64,000 bases of DNA. It comes from Roseovarius lutimaris. GTDB taxonomy: Bacteria; Pseudomonadota; Alphaproteobacteria; Rhodobacterales; Rhodobacteraceae. Both the position numbers and the translations under genes were made by a program. The first letter of the stretch is position 1, and each line of letters begins with the position of its first letter. Location: positions 1-64,000 of the forward strand of contig NZ_FOVP01000012.1 of assembly GCF_900115165.1 (NCBI RefSeq), written 5' to 3'. The notes under the pieces are model-generated. The model was not told the DNA's origin. It did no database searches and saw only the letters and a list, made by a program, of their open reading frames with translations. Shown piece after piece: positions 35,683 through 44,383 of the stretch.

Positions 35683-36411
35683 TTAGGCGACCAGCGACAG
35701 CCCCGCGCCCGCGTCCTGCGGCTGCTCACCGCTGTCGATGAACGGGATGATCGAGAAGGTCTGCCCGCCGCGCTGTTCTTCGTTCTGCACGGCGTTGACG
35801 CGCAGGTCGCCATCAGGCGTGTTGATCAGCAGCGACAGGTAGTCATTGCCCGTGCGGCTGCTTTTGGCCATCCACGCCGAGCCGACGCGGATCGGTGTGC
35901 CCCGGGGCGAGCTGACCTCGATCCGGTAATCGGGGTGGGTCTCCTCGGATTTGTAGCTGTTCTCGATCAGCATGAACTCCAGATCGAACATCATGTTGGC
36001 GATGTAGCCGGTGAAGGCGTTGTCGGCGTCCATGGCGGTCAGCTCGCCCGAGATCGAGCCGGATTTCATCAGGCCGTTCGAGACCAGCGGGATGATCTCA
36101 AACTCGCCGCTCTGGGCCGCACGCGCCTCTTTCGTCTGCACCGCGTTGACCCGGAACGGGCCCAAGCCGACATCGATCTGCATCGAGATGTAGGGGTTGC
36201 CGCTGGTATTGCCGGTCTCGTTCCAGGCCGTGCCGATGCGCACCTTGCGACCGGATTTGTTAACTGCCGTCACGTCAAAATCCGGGCTGCGCGCGGACAT
36301 CTTCGGGCGAGTTTCAAGCTGGATGGCGATGTCAAAGCGCGTCGAGTGGATCATGCCGGTGTACTGAGCGGCTGCGGTCTCGACATTGCGGGTGAGGGTT
36401 CCTGCGAACAT
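35683..36411 (-). CDS. Protein with two tandem DUF736-type domains
   Basis: A 242-aa protein starting at MFAGTLTRNV with AAAGGAA upstream. It contains two related halves: SPDFDVTAVNKSGRKVRIGT, SGNPYISMQIDVG and FRVNAVQTKE in the first; HPDYRIEVSSPRGTPIRVGS, GNDYLSLLINTPDG and LRVNAVQNEE in the second. Each is a DUF736 unit, normally a single domain of about 100 aa on alphaproteobacterial plasmids, so this is a duplication. Function unknown; an OB-like or DNA-linked role is speculative. Confidence 0.85.
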   Translation of the reverse strand: MFAGTLTRNVETAAAQYTGMIHSTRFDIAIQLETRPKMSARSPDFDVTAVNKSGRKVRIGTAWNETGNTSGNPYISMQIDVGLGPFRVNAVQTKEARAAQSGEFEIIPLVSNGLMKSGSISGELTAMDADNAFTGYIANMMFDLEFMLIENSYKSEETHPDYRIEVSSPRGTPIRVGSAWMAKSSRTGNDYLSLLINTPDGDLRVNAVQNEEQRGGQTFSIIPFIDSGEQPQDAGAGLSLVA

Positions 36412-36502
36412 GGGATGGTTCCTTTCAGATTGGTCGGTGTCTGACGTTCTTGCCAGCGCATCCGGGATTGCTTTCTCGACCCCTTCAGGGATCACAAATC
36501 AG

Positions 36503-36522
36503 AAAGCCTGCTTTCCTTTCAG
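36503..36522. repeat. Hairpin repeat of the AAAGC-GCTTT type upstream of the DUF736 gene
   Basis: AAAGCCTGCTTTCCTTTCAG. On the gene strand it reads as a short stem (AAAGC, GG, GCTTT) followed by T-rich sequence. Closely related sequences occur at 37894, 42216 and 47615. Confidence 0.55.
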
Positions 36523-36535
36523 CCCCGCCCACGGG

Positions 36536-36838
36536 TCAGAGCTGCCGTCCGAGTGGGAGCGCCACCGCGCCTCCGGGTGCTACGCCCCTCCCCTGCCCGT
36601 CTGGTCTTGATTGGCTGCCCGAGTTTTCCGCGCCATCCTCCGATTGCGCGATGAAGAACTCCGCCGCTTTTCCGTTCGACCGGTGCCCGCCCCGGTCGGT
36701 CAGGCCGATGCAGCTGCCATTCGGCAGAAAGGTGATGAGGTACTGACCGAGCCGGTCCTTGTGGACAACGTAGCCGGTATTGGCCCAGTGCACGGTCTGG
36801 CCGGCATCGACGGCCGCCTTGATTTCATCGAGTGTCAT
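36536..36838 (-). CDS. Small hypothetical protein
   Basis: A 100-aa protein with a perfect AAGGAGGT ribosome site before MTLDEIKAAVDAGQTV. The core (VHWANTGYVVHKDRLGQYLI, IGLTDRGGHRSNGKAAEFFI) looks like a compact beta-rich fold; the last 30 residues are polar and disordered. It recalls small proteins of plasmid entry regions, but I recognise no characterised family. A hairpin (GAAGCCCG at 36878, CGGGCTTC at 36896) stands upstream. Confidence 0.75.
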   Translation of the reverse strand: MTLDEIKAAVDAGQTVHWANTGYVVHKDRLGQYLITFLPNGSCIGLTDRGGHRSNGKAAEFFIAQSEDGAENSGSQSRPDGQGRGVAPGGAVALPLGRQL

Positions 36839-36877
36839 GCGAACCTCCTTACGAAGAATGGTGGGGAAACGGCGCAA

Positions 36878-36903
36878 GAAGCCCGATCTTCCAACCGGGC
36901 TTC
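36878..36903. repeat. Inverted repeat between small genes
   Basis: GAAGCCCG (36878-36885) and CGGGCTTC (36896-36903), 8-bp arms with a 10-base loop, just after the stop of the gene at 36939-37400. On the minus strand it would end that transcript or lead into the next gene. Confidence 0.5.
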
Positions 36904-36938
36904 CGTGCGGCATTCAATTGGCAAAAAGCCGGGTCCTG

Positions 36939-37400
36939 TCAGGCACTTTGCGTGGCTTGGATCGCGCGCGCCGCCATCCAATCCTTCAGGCCAAGAACCG
37001 TTCTGCCGACGGCGACTTCGGAGGCCCAGGCAACCCTTGGGTCGCCGCAGGGCTCATCGCCGGCATGCCGGTCGATGTGGCCATTGGCCATCCATGGCTC
37101 GGGTTGAATCCGTCGCAGCCAGTCCGCCATGCTCGGAATGCGGCCCTGGCAGTCTTCGCGGATATGCTGTTCGCCGATCCAGCGCACTGGAATGTCCCGA
37201 CCAGCGCTATTGGTCAGGGTCAGGCCAAAAACACGTTCAACCTCGAACAGGCCTTGCGCATGGTGACGCAAGGCTCTGTGCGTGAAGAGCGCGAGATGCT
37301 CTTTCGAGGCATCGAACCAATCGTGGATGGCCTGATAATCAGACGGCACCCCACCGAATTTTCGGGCCGAGCTTTCGGCATGATGAAGCGGATGGGCCAT
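36939..37400 (-). CDS. Conserved plasmid protein (DUF6915-like)
   Basis: A 153-aa protein. The start MAHPLHHAESSARKFGGVPS is 1 base after the stop of the upstream gene, which fixes it. It is His-rich and helical (YQAIHDWFDASKEHLALFTH, RALRHHAQGLFEVERVFG) and ends with IPSMADWLRRI and MANGHIDRH. The pattern of His, Asp and Glu could bind metal. I recall this family as DUF6915, with no known function. It forms an operon with the gene at 37402. Confidence 0.7.
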   Translation of the reverse strand: MAHPLHHAESSARKFGGVPSDYQAIHDWFDASKEHLALFTHRALRHHAQGLFEVERVFGLTLTNSAGRDIPVRWIGEQHIREDCQGRIPSMADWLRRIQPEPWMANGHIDRHAGDEPCGDPRVAWASEVAVGRTVLGLKDWMAARAIQATQSA

Positions 37401-37401
37401 C

Positions 37402-37788
37402 TCAAAGCCCCTCATCATAGCTGTGAGAACATTCGACATAGCGGTCCGCGTGATCAAGGGTGATGCTGTCGGCTCCGATGTCCCAGGTCAGCGTGCCGTA
37501 GCCACCCTCGTTGTTCTCGAACCCCGGGCGATGGTGATAGGCGAGTGACCAGGCGAAATCACCGACCTCGGTGACAAGCGCTTCCGGCAGTTGGACCTCT
37601 TCAGGCTGCACCGTCACATCCTCGACATTGCCGGAGTCGCCATAGCCTTCGTATTCGGCGGTGACCTCGCTGATGCCAAGCGCACGTAGTTGCGCGAGCA
37701 CCTCCGTTCGGGATGCCTTCAGGGTGGTTTCGCGCTCTGCACGCCACTGAGCCGCCATTGCGGCATAGTCGATCTGGGGATTGGTCAT
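37402..37788 (-). CDS. Conserved plasmid protein (DUF6878-like)
   Basis: A 128-aa acidic protein starting MTNPQIDYAAMAAQWRAERE. It has an N-terminal helix, then ALGISEVTAEYEGYGDSGNV and YGTLTWDIGADSITLDHADR, ending with CSHSYDEGL. The family is frequent next to DUF6915-like genes on alphaproteobacterial plasmids. The acidic patches could mimic DNA, which might suit an anti-restriction role, but that is speculation. Confidence 0.7.
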   Translation of the reverse strand: MTNPQIDYAAMAAQWRAERETTLKASRTEVLAQLRALGISEVTAEYEGYGDSGNVEDVTVQPEEVQLPEALVTEVGDFAWSLAYHHRPGFENNEGGYGTLTWDIGADSITLDHADRYVECSHSYDEGL

Positions 37789-37893
37789 GGGTCTGTCCTC
37801 TTGTCTGAAATTGGGGGGGCCGGGCGTGGCATTGGTCAGCGCGCGCCCGGAAAGCGCAGACCGGTGAAATCCAGATCCGCGACGCCCGACCGG

Positions 37894-37915
37894 AAGCCCG
37901 CTTTGACTTTTCAGG
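37894..37915. repeat. 22-bp repeat, copy 1 (identical to 42216-42237)
   Basis: The sequence AAGCCCGCTTTGACTTTTCA followed by GG directly after the stop of the SNO helicase gene. An identical copy stands just upstream of the same gene. Its core (AAGC, GCTT) forms a short stem. Confidence 0.75.
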
Positions 37916-40900
37916 CGGCTTGTTCTGCCGCTCTAGCGGCTCGCTGCCCCACGATCCGGGCCAGAATGCCCGCTGTGTCGATCCCGTCCCCGTGCGGCAG
38001 GAACACCCGCAGCTGGAAGGCGATGATCTCGGTGAAACACCCCATGGCCTTGAGGCCTTCGATCATGCCCTTGTCCGCGCCGCCAAGCTCGAGGCGCAAC
38101 TCGCCTGCGACGCGGCGACGGGTCAGGGTGAGACCCCGGCCCAGATCGACAGGTGCGGTGGTGCCGAGGGCGGCGGTCAGCATCTCCTGCGGCGTTTGCG
38201 GATTGGAGACGAGGAAGCGGGCGCGCAGCGCGGCCGCTCCTTCTTCGCTCAGCGTGCGCCCAATCATGGCGGTCGCCCCTTCGGGCGTAACCCGGTAGAT
38301 GCGCTCATTGGTGGTCGGAATGTCCTTCCAGATCGGCAACAAGAGCCCGGTCAGCAGGTAAAGCCTGGTCGTGGTGGTTTTTGGCAGGGACGCAGCCTCG
38401 GCATCCCAAAGCCGTGCGAACTCGGGCCTTCCAATGTCTTCCCAGGCCGAAGCCTTGAACCGCGTCTCCTCCAGATAGCTGGACCCGTTTGGCCTCACCG
38501 CCTTGCGCATGAGCGTGACGATATCCTCGTCATACATCTGCATGGGGCGCGCCGAGATCAGCGCCGCGCGGCCTGAGGCGCGATTTACCATGGGCAGCTT
38601 GTCGGGATTGCGCGAAATGGCCTCTTCGGCGTCCAGCACATACACTGGGTCAGTCACCTCAAGCCCGATGATCCGCGTCACGGCGCCGGATTTCGGGCAG
38701 GTCCAGAGATCCTCCGCGGAGACCTGCTCGATCTTTTCGCCGCGCAGGGTTTCCACGCCGAGATCGAGCGTGCCCGCCGCACGCGCCCGCTCAGACTGAT
38801 CGACGATCCGGCGCATGAACTCGGCAAAGAGCGCGTTCTGCATGTGGATGGGAAGGGCAAGCACCCGGTTCAGGAACCGCTGGATCGGGGGAAGCTCCTC
38901 AAGGAGAACCCCGTCCTTGTCGATCAGCCGAAGGGCTGTCCAGTCGGTGAAGCTCTCATAGCTCATCGCCTCGGCGCGTCCGGCGGCAAGATCGGCGAAA
39001 TACCCGCGCAGAGCCGCGCGCGCGATCGGGCTTTCGAGATTGTCCTCCTCGCGGAACATGCCCTGCGAGCCGGTCTCGCGCTGCCCCTTGGTCAAGGCCC
39101 CCAGCTGGTCGAGGCGTTTGGCGATTGTCGACGTGAAGCGTTTCTCGCCATGCACATCGGAGGTGCAGACCCGAAAGAAGGGCGCGCTGACTTGGGCAGA
39201 ACGATGCGTGCGGCCGAGCCCCTGGATGGCCGCATCCGCGCGCCAGCCAGGCTCCAGCAGGTAGTGCCGCCGCCGCTTCTGGTTCTTCGCCGTTTGGGCC
39301 GCGTGATAGGACCGGCCCGTCCCGCCCGCATCGGAGAAGATCAGGATATCCTTTTCGCCATCCATGAAGGCCTGGGTCTCGGAGGAATTGCTGCTGGCGG
39401 CGCGCTTTTCGATGAAGAGATGGCCATCCGCGGCCTTGAGGGGCCGGATGGACCGACCCGTGACTTCAGCGACGGCCTCGTCACCAAAGGCCCAGAGGAT
39501 CTGATCCAGCGCCGACGCGATCGGGGCCAGCGTCATCAACTCGATCATGGCCGCGTCACGCAAAGCGAGCGCCTCGCGCGAGACGACCAGCGCCCCGGTC
39601 TCATCCCGCAAAGGTTCCGCCACCATGTTGCCGTCGATCTCGACCAGCTTTTGCGCATGAATCGGGAAGGCCTGTTCGAGGTAGCCCAGAACGTAATCAC
39701 GCGGCGTCAAGGCACCCTCGACGAGCTCGTCCTCGAGGTCCATCGTCTCAAGCCGGCGTTTCAGCAGACTCTCGCCCGTCGAGACTACCTGGATGACGCA
39801 AGCCTTGCCCGCCGCTAGGTCGTCCTTGATCGCACGGATGATGGTCGGGGCTTTCATGCCCATCAGGAGATGGTTGAAGAAGCGCTGCTTCGTGCTCTCG
39901 AAGCGGGACTTGGCCGAGGCGCGTGCGGCCGACGCATTAGTTTCCCCCGAGGCATCGTTGACGCCGGTCGCTGTCAGCGCCGCCTCGAGATTATGGTGGA
40001 TGGTGCGAAACGCTCCAGCGTAGGCGTCATAGACCTCGATCTGGGCCGGGGTCAGCGCGTGTTCCAGCACATCGTATTCAACACCGTCGAAACTGAGGGC
40101 GCGGGCCGTGTAGAGCCCGAGCGTCTTGAGATCGCGCGCGACCACCTCCATGGCAGCGACACCGCCTGCCTCCATCGCCGACACAAAGCTCTCGCGGCTC
40201 GGGAAAGGGTATTCGAGGCCTTGCCCCCAGAGACCGAGACGCGCGGCATAGGCCAGGTTGTGCACGCTCGTGGCGCCCGTGGCCGAGATATAGAAGACGC
40301 GAGCGCGGGGTGCTGCCAGTTGCAGCCGGAGGCCAGCAAGGCCCTGCTGGGAGGGTTTGACCCCCCTGCCCTGCTCGGACCCTGCCGCGTTCTGCATGGC
40401 ATGGGCCTCATCAAAAGCGAGGACGCCTTCAAAGTCTGCGCCCATCCAGTCGAGGATCTGGCTCAGTCGCGTGGTGCCGCATTTGCCTGCGGATCGCAGC
40501 GTGGCGTAGGTGACAAAAAGGATACCGTCGCCCATCGGGACGGGCTGGTCCGGTTTCCATTTGGAAAGCGGCTGAATGTCGGCAGGCGAGCCGCCGAGAT
40601 CGGTCCAGTCGCGGATCGCGTCCTCGATAAGCGTGGCGGATCTGGAGACCCAGATCGCCTTTCTGCGCCCGGCCAGCCAGTTCACGAGAATGAGCCCCGC
40701 GCATTCGCGCCCCTTGCCGCAGCCGGTGCCGTCGCCGAGGAAATAGCCGAGGCGATAGGCCCGTGCATTAGGGTCATCATCGGCGCGCGTCAGCTTGGTC
40801 TGGTCGTCATCGATGGTGAACCGACCAGCCAGGTCGCGCCCATGGGCATCATGTGCCATGACGATGGTCTCGAGCTGCGCCTCGGAAAGATCTCCCTCCT

Positions 40901-42173
40901 CGATCAACCGTGCGGGCAGGCGCAAGTCATCACTGCCCGTGTTTGAGGGCACCGGCGGCGCGACCGAGGCCATGGCGATGCTCTCGACGAGCGGGGTGGG
41001 ATGTTCCTGCGCACCCGCGATCTCGATCCTCTGCGGACGGTAGCGCGCATAGATGTTCGAGACCGGCGTATTGTCGCGCGGGATATTTAGGCTCGTGAAA
41101 GTTAGCGGGCAGACGGCATTGGCCCGGGCTTTGGAGGCGGCGACAGGCGCAGCGGCGGTCTTGCGCGGGGCAGAGGATGGAACGGTCGGTCGCGCAGGAG
41201 TAACCGCTGTCGGCCGTTGGGCGGGGCGCATCTCGGTCCGGGTCGCGGCCACGGCGTCGACAAAAGGAAGGGCTTCATCCAAGTCCCGGACACTGGTGCG
41301 GATCATCTCGCCGTCCTCCTGTACCTTGTCGAAGATCATGAGCTGGGTTTCGACAGAGGTGCCGAGCTTGCGGTAGACCTGCCTCGGCATCGTCAGCGCC
41401 AATCGCGGCGTCAGGAGGCCGCAGGCGCGGGACCAATGCGCACCATCACGCTCCGGACTGAACCCCGGCGGCATGATCGCCACCAGCCGCCCACCGGGCG
41501 CGAGACGCTTTGCAGCCGCGATAAGATGTTTGGCGGCGATGTGCTTGTCTCGGGAGCGATCGACCGAGGAGGCGAAGGGAGGATTCATCACCACGACGTC
41601 GGGTAGAACCGGCGTCTGCAGCAGATCGTCGATATGCTCGCCGTCATGGCCCGTCACCTCGGCACCGAAGAGGGCGCGCAGGAGGCGCTGGCGAAAAGGG
41701 TCGATCTCGTTGAGCAAAAGCGTGGCACCGGCCCGGGCGGCGAAAGCAGCCAGGGCACCGGTGCCAGCCGAGGGCTCCAGCACGGTCTCACCCTTGCGGA
41801 TCGCCGCGGCCCGTAAGACCAGCGCCGCGAATGGCAGCGGCGTGGAAAATTGCTGCAGCCGGATTTGCTGCTCTGACCGGCGGGTTTCCGTCAGGAGCCG
41901 CGAGGCAAGCAGCCTTGCAGCGGCGATGTCACCTGCTGCACCGTCCCCACGCAGCAGCACCTGGATGGCCGCGGCCTGCATCAGGTCATAGGCCATGCGC
42001 CAGTCCCAGGTACCGCCGGCATCGCTGCCATGAAACGTATCGCGCATGATGCGCGCGAGCGCTGAACTGCGCAGGGGTTGGTGGTCGACCTCCGCGCCGA
42101 TTTGCGCGATGGCATTGGCGAGATCACTGTCGGAGATTGGGAAAGCCGGGTTTGCCGGTTTGGGCTTGGTCAT
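37911..42173 (-). CDS. N6-adenine methyltransferase-like + Strawberry-notch helicase fusion
   Basis: A 1420-aa protein, preceded by AAAGGA. The N-terminal part (about residues 100-340) is a DNA methyltransferase: QFSTP, the SAM motif LEPSAGTGAL (132-141), and NPPF (197-200) in VVVMNPPFASSVDRSRD. After a Pro/Ala linker comes a superfamily 2 helicase (about 470-1000) of the Strawberry-notch type: a Walker A variant FLGDGTGCGKGRE, DEAHAMQNAAGSEQG, YISATGATSVHNLAYAARLG and the C-terminal SNO domain with DILIFSDAGGTGRSYHAAQT and WRADAAIQGLGRTHRSAQ. Such giant proteins are typical of conjugative plasmids and phages; a role in protecting incoming DNA from restriction is likely but unproven. Identical 22-bp repeats flank the gene. 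Confidence 0.9.
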   Translation of the reverse strand: MTKPKPANPAFPISDSDLANAIAQIGAEVDHQPLRSSALARIMRDTFHGSDAGGTWDWRMAYDLMQAAAIQVLLRGDGAAGDIAAARLLASRLLTETRRSEQQIRLQQFSTPLPFAALVLRAAAIRKGETVLEPSAGTGALAAFAARAGATLLLNEIDPFRQRLLRALFGAEVTGHDGEHIDDLLQTPVLPDVVVMNPPFASSVDRSRDKHIAAKHLIAAAKRLAPGGRLVAIMPPGFSPERDGAHWSRACGLLTPRLALTMPRQVYRKLGTSVETQLMIFDKVQEDGEMIRTSVRDLDEALPFVDAVAATRTEMRPAQRPTAVTPARPTVPSSAPRKTAAAPVAASKARANAVCPLTFTSLNIPRDNTPVSNIYARYRPQRIEIAGAQEHPTPLVESIAMASVAPPVPSNTGSDDLRLPARLIEEGDLSEAQLETIVMAHDAHGRDLAGRFTIDDDQTKLTRADDDPNARAYRLGYFLGDGTGCGKGRECAGLILVNWLAGRRKAIWVSRSATLIEDAIRDWTDLGGSPADIQPLSKWKPDQPVPMGDGILFVTYATLRSAGKCGTTRLSQILDWMGADFEGVLAFDEAHAMQNAAGSEQGRGVKPSQQGLAGLRLQLAAPRARVFYISATGATSVHNLAYAARLGLWGQGLEYPFPSRESFVSAMEAGGVAAMEVVARDLKTLGLYTARALSFDGVEYDVLEHALTPAQIEVYDAYAGAFRTIHHNLEAALTATGVNDASGETNASAARASAKSRFESTKQRFFNHLLMGMKAPTIIRAIKDDLAAGKACVIQVVSTGESLLKRRLETMDLEDELVEGALTPRDYVLGYLEQAFPIHAQKLVEIDGNMVAEPLRDETGALVVSREALALRDAAMIELMTLAPIASALDQILWAFGDEAVAEVTGRSIRPLKAADGHLFIEKRAASSNSSETQAFMDGEKDILIFSDAGGTGRSYHAAQTAKNQKRRRHYLLEPGWRADAAIQGLGRTHRSAQVSAPFFRVCTSDVHGEKRFTSTIAKRLDQLGALTKGQRETGSQGMFREEDNLESPIARAALRGYFADLAAGRAEAMSYESFTDWTALRLIDKDGVLLEELPPIQRFLNRVLALPIHMQNALFAEFMRRIVDQSERARAAGTLDLGVETLRGEKIEQVSAEDLWTCPKSGAVTRIIGLEVTDPVYVLDAEEAISRNPDKLPMVNRASGRAALISARPMQMYDEDIVTLMRKAVRPNGSSYLEETRFKASAWEDIGRPEFARLWDAEAASLPKTTTTRLYLLTGLLLPIWKDIPTTNERIYRVTPEGATAMIGRTLSEEGAAALRARFLVSNPQTPQEMLTAALGTTAPVDLGRGLTLTRRRVAGELRLELGGADKGMIEGLKAMGCFTEIIAFQLRVFLPHGDGIDTAGILARIVGQRAARAAEQAA

Positions 42174-42215
42174 GGGGATTTCCTTTGGATCAGGGTCTGA
42201 GTTCCAAAGGACAAA

Positions 42216-42237
42216 AAGCCCGCTTTGACTTTTCAGG
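42216..42237. repeat. 22-bp repeat, copy 2
   Basis: Identical to 37894-37915. Here the gene-strand reading is a stem (AAGC-GG-GCTT) followed by TTTTTG, 43 bases before the SNO gene's ATG: a terminator or attenuator shape. Confidence 0.75.
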
Positions 42238-42275
42238 ATGACTGGGTCAGACCACACTGACCTTCCAAAGCGTGC

Positions 42276-42428
42276 TCAGGGCTTGGATTGGCCCTGGCGC
42301 TTCGCATCAATCAGGGCCTGCGCGGCCTGCATTACCTGAACCTGTGAAGTTCCGCCGCGTGCATCCTCAAGCGCGGCCTGTACCTTCACGCGAAACCACG
42401 CGTCATAAGCATTCGCTTCAGCAGCCAC
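42276..42428 (-). CDS. Short antitoxin-like (RelB/StbD-type tail) protein
   Basis: A 50-aa gene starting at GTG (42426-42428) with GAGGAG 7 bases upstream. The product (AAEANAYDAWFRVKVQAALE, then VMQAAQALIDAKR) matches the C-terminal, toxin-facing half of RelB/StbD-like antitoxins, where AYD-WFR-KVQ-AL is recurrent. The usual N-terminal DNA-binding half is absent and no toxin gene follows. It could be an orphan or a decayed module. Confidence 0.5.
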   Translation of the reverse strand: MAAEANAYDAWFRVKVQAALEDARGGTSQVQVMQAAQALIDAKRQGQSKP

Positions 42429-42582
42429 GGAAATGCTCCTCGAGGCCCATATCCAGAAACTTTCCAAGGTCATCGGGCATGTCTGCAACGCGCACCGCAA
42501 ATTGGCAACGCTTCCGTTTCATCTGAGACGCGCCTTGCTCATCGGTGCCGAGGTGCGGCCCTTCCTTATCCGTTGGATCCAT
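42418..42582 (-). CDS. Small hypothetical protein coupled to the antitoxin-like gene
   Basis: A 54-aa gene with GGAG about 8 bases before its ATG. The product is charged (MDPTDKEGPHLGTDEQGASQ, then FAVRVADMPDDLGKFLDMGL). It overlaps the start of the antitoxin-like gene by 11 bases in another frame, so the two are probably co-translated. No family recognised. Confidence 0.45.
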   Translation of the reverse strand: MDPTDKEGPHLGTDEQGASQMKRKRCQFAVRVADMPDDLGKFLDMGLEEHFRGC

Positions 42583-42847
42583 TGCGCTTTCTCCGACTGT
42601 ACTCTGGGTCGATGCTACATCACCCAGAGTGGCGCCGTAAATGGCAATGCTATTGTGGTCACATCAAGTCGGGCCACTTAGGAATCCAATGCCGGAGGTG
42701 GCAGAATCCTACGTGAAGCTCAAAGCCGCCGTTCATTGAAAGCGCGGCGAACTCTGACTCAGAGCCCAATAAGACCGATGCTGCACTCGGCATAGATGAC
42801 CCCTAGTCGCGCAGAGCCGACCAAAAAGACACATCCAATATGCCGTA

Positions 42848-43468
42848 TTAATTGCGTGCAGAGGAAGCCGTTAGCACACCCGACGCGACCATTGCACCTG
42901 CTCCGCATCGGTTCATGATAACAAGCGTTTTGTTGCTCTTTGCACCGCGGCGTAAGCCACTACCGGCAAAGGCACTCACAATCGCCGCTATCAAAGCAAC
43001 GACACAGAATGTAGCACCCAAGATAGTAAACTGAGGTAATGTAGCCGCCGTTCCATCTACAAACTGTGGTAGGAAGGCGATATAGAAAATCAACGCCTTC
43101 GGGTTTAGGACCGCAACAAAAAAGGCGGGCCAAAAGAGGCTCTTCTGAGGTTTTGCATCATCATTTGTAGCTGATGGATCACCGGGCTTGGACATCCACA
43201 AACGCACTCCAAGAAAGATCAAATATCCCGCGCCGGCCAACTTTAGCACAGTGAATAGTTGTGCTGAGGCAAGCAAGACAGCACCAGCTCCCAACAGTGA
43301 AATTGTGATCGAGACCACCAACCCAAGTGCAAGACCAGGAAGGGCGGTGAAAGCTTTGTTCAAACCATCGGTCAAAGCGATCCCGATCATAAACAACATC
43401 GCAGGCCCCGGCACGAGCATCAATGCCGAGCTTGCCAAAACAAACGTCATCCAAATCTCGAAACTCAC
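42848..43468 (-). CDS. LysE/RhtB-family amino-acid exporter
   Basis: A 206-aa inner-membrane protein starting at GTG 43468. It shows the LysE hallmark VPGPAMLFMIGIALTDGLNK near the N-terminus, six predicted membrane segments and the conserved NPKALIFYIAFLPQFVDG. The family exports amino acids or derivatives. Its codons are more AT-rich than the surrounding plasmid genes and it breaks the block of entry genes, so it is probably a later cargo insertion. The spacers on both sides (42583-42847 and 43469-43726) hold nothing recognisable beyond an imperfect TTGAC...GTCAA dyad near 43507. Confidence 0.9.
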   Translation of the reverse strand: MSFEIWMTFVLASSALMLVPGPAMLFMIGIALTDGLNKAFTALPGLALGLVVSITISLLGAGAVLLASAQLFTVLKLAGAGYLIFLGVRLWMSKPGDPSATNDDAKPQKSLFWPAFFVAVLNPKALIFYIAFLPQFVDGTAATLPQFTILGATFCVVALIAAIVSAFAGSGLRRGAKSNKTLVIMNRCGAGAMVASGVLTASSARN

Positions 43469-43726
43469 GTGCAGACCTTTCCATTATTGATCCGAGAACG
43501 CTGTCAGTTGACCACAATGTTGTCAATGTTGGGCGGTTGATGTGGCTCCAAGCCCCGAGTCCCACACGTCGGTAGATGAATAGCGTTTAATATCGGGAAG
43601 CTGTCGCGATCTGATGGAACCGGCCATTTGTCTGGGACGTTTCAATGACGGCAAAGTCCCGCACAGCTGCCTCTCGATTGATTGATGATGAAGGTCCGCT
43701 CAGACCCGCCGCCGGCTGGTTCCATT

Positions 43727-44383
43727 TCATTCCCCCTGCCCCGCCATAAACTCGGCCAGCACAGGACTTGCCGCGCCCTTTGCGGAGCTAAGCAGCTCCG
43801 AGCCCGCAAGCGAGGCCTTCGACAGGCGTACGAGCCCACCGGTTTCCTCGATGCGGTAGCAGCGGCGTTTTTGCCGCCCCCGCCTGAAGTGGGTCGCGGT
43901 GACGATCTGGCAGGTGCTGCCATCGGTGAGCGTCACAGGGGCTGCGAGCTTGATCTTGTCGCCTTCCTCGTAGTCCGGGATTGCAGCCCAGTCCCGGCAG
44001 CGCTGGCGCCAGGCATGGGCATAGCTGTCAGGGTCTTTCAGGTCGGAGAGCAGCGCCAGAAGGCTGAGCGGAGCGCGCGACTCGACGGGCCCCGCGCTTT
44101 CCTCCATGTCCTTGTAGCCCCAGCAGCCGTCATCATATCGGGTGAGGAAGACAGCCCCGAAAGTGATGGAGCCATCCGCATCGGTCACATAGGTCGCGTC
44201 TTCGACCGGCGAGCCATCGATACTTGTGATCTTAGCCGCCGCGTACCAAGTCGAACCCACCTTGCAGGCTTTGACCAGTTCCGTCTTGCGCGTGTCGCTC
44301 TCGAAGGTGCAGAGCCGGGCAATCTCCGCTTTCTCATCCGCGTAGGTCTGGACGCGGCGATCGGTGTAGAAGAGCCAACCCAT
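43727..44383 (-). CDS. Conserved plasmid protein of unknown function
   Basis: A 218-aa protein starting MGWLFYTDRRVQTYADEKAE. The ATG overlaps the stop of the upstream gene (TGATG), so they are co-translated. It looks like a soluble alpha/beta protein: STWYAAAKITSIDGSPVED, FGAVFLTRYDDGCWGYKDME, then WRQRCRDWAAIPDYEEGDKI. The family is common on Rhodobacterales plasmids. No catalytic motif recognised. Confidence 0.75.
   Translation of the reverse strand: MGWLFYTDRRVQTYADEKAEIARLCTFESDTRKTELVKACKVGSTWYAAAKITSIDGSPVEDATYVTDADGSITFGAVFLTRYDDGCWGYKDMEESAGPVESRAPLSLLALLSDLKDPDSYAHAWRQRCRDWAAIPDYEEGDKIKLAAPVTLTDGSTCQIVTATHFRRGRQKRRCYRIEETGGLVRLSKASLAGSELLSSAKGAASPVLAEFMAGQGE

Noticed and set aside
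42433..42681. 82-codon plus-strand frame
   Set aside because: Overlaps two minus-strand micro-genes with ribosome sites; no motif.
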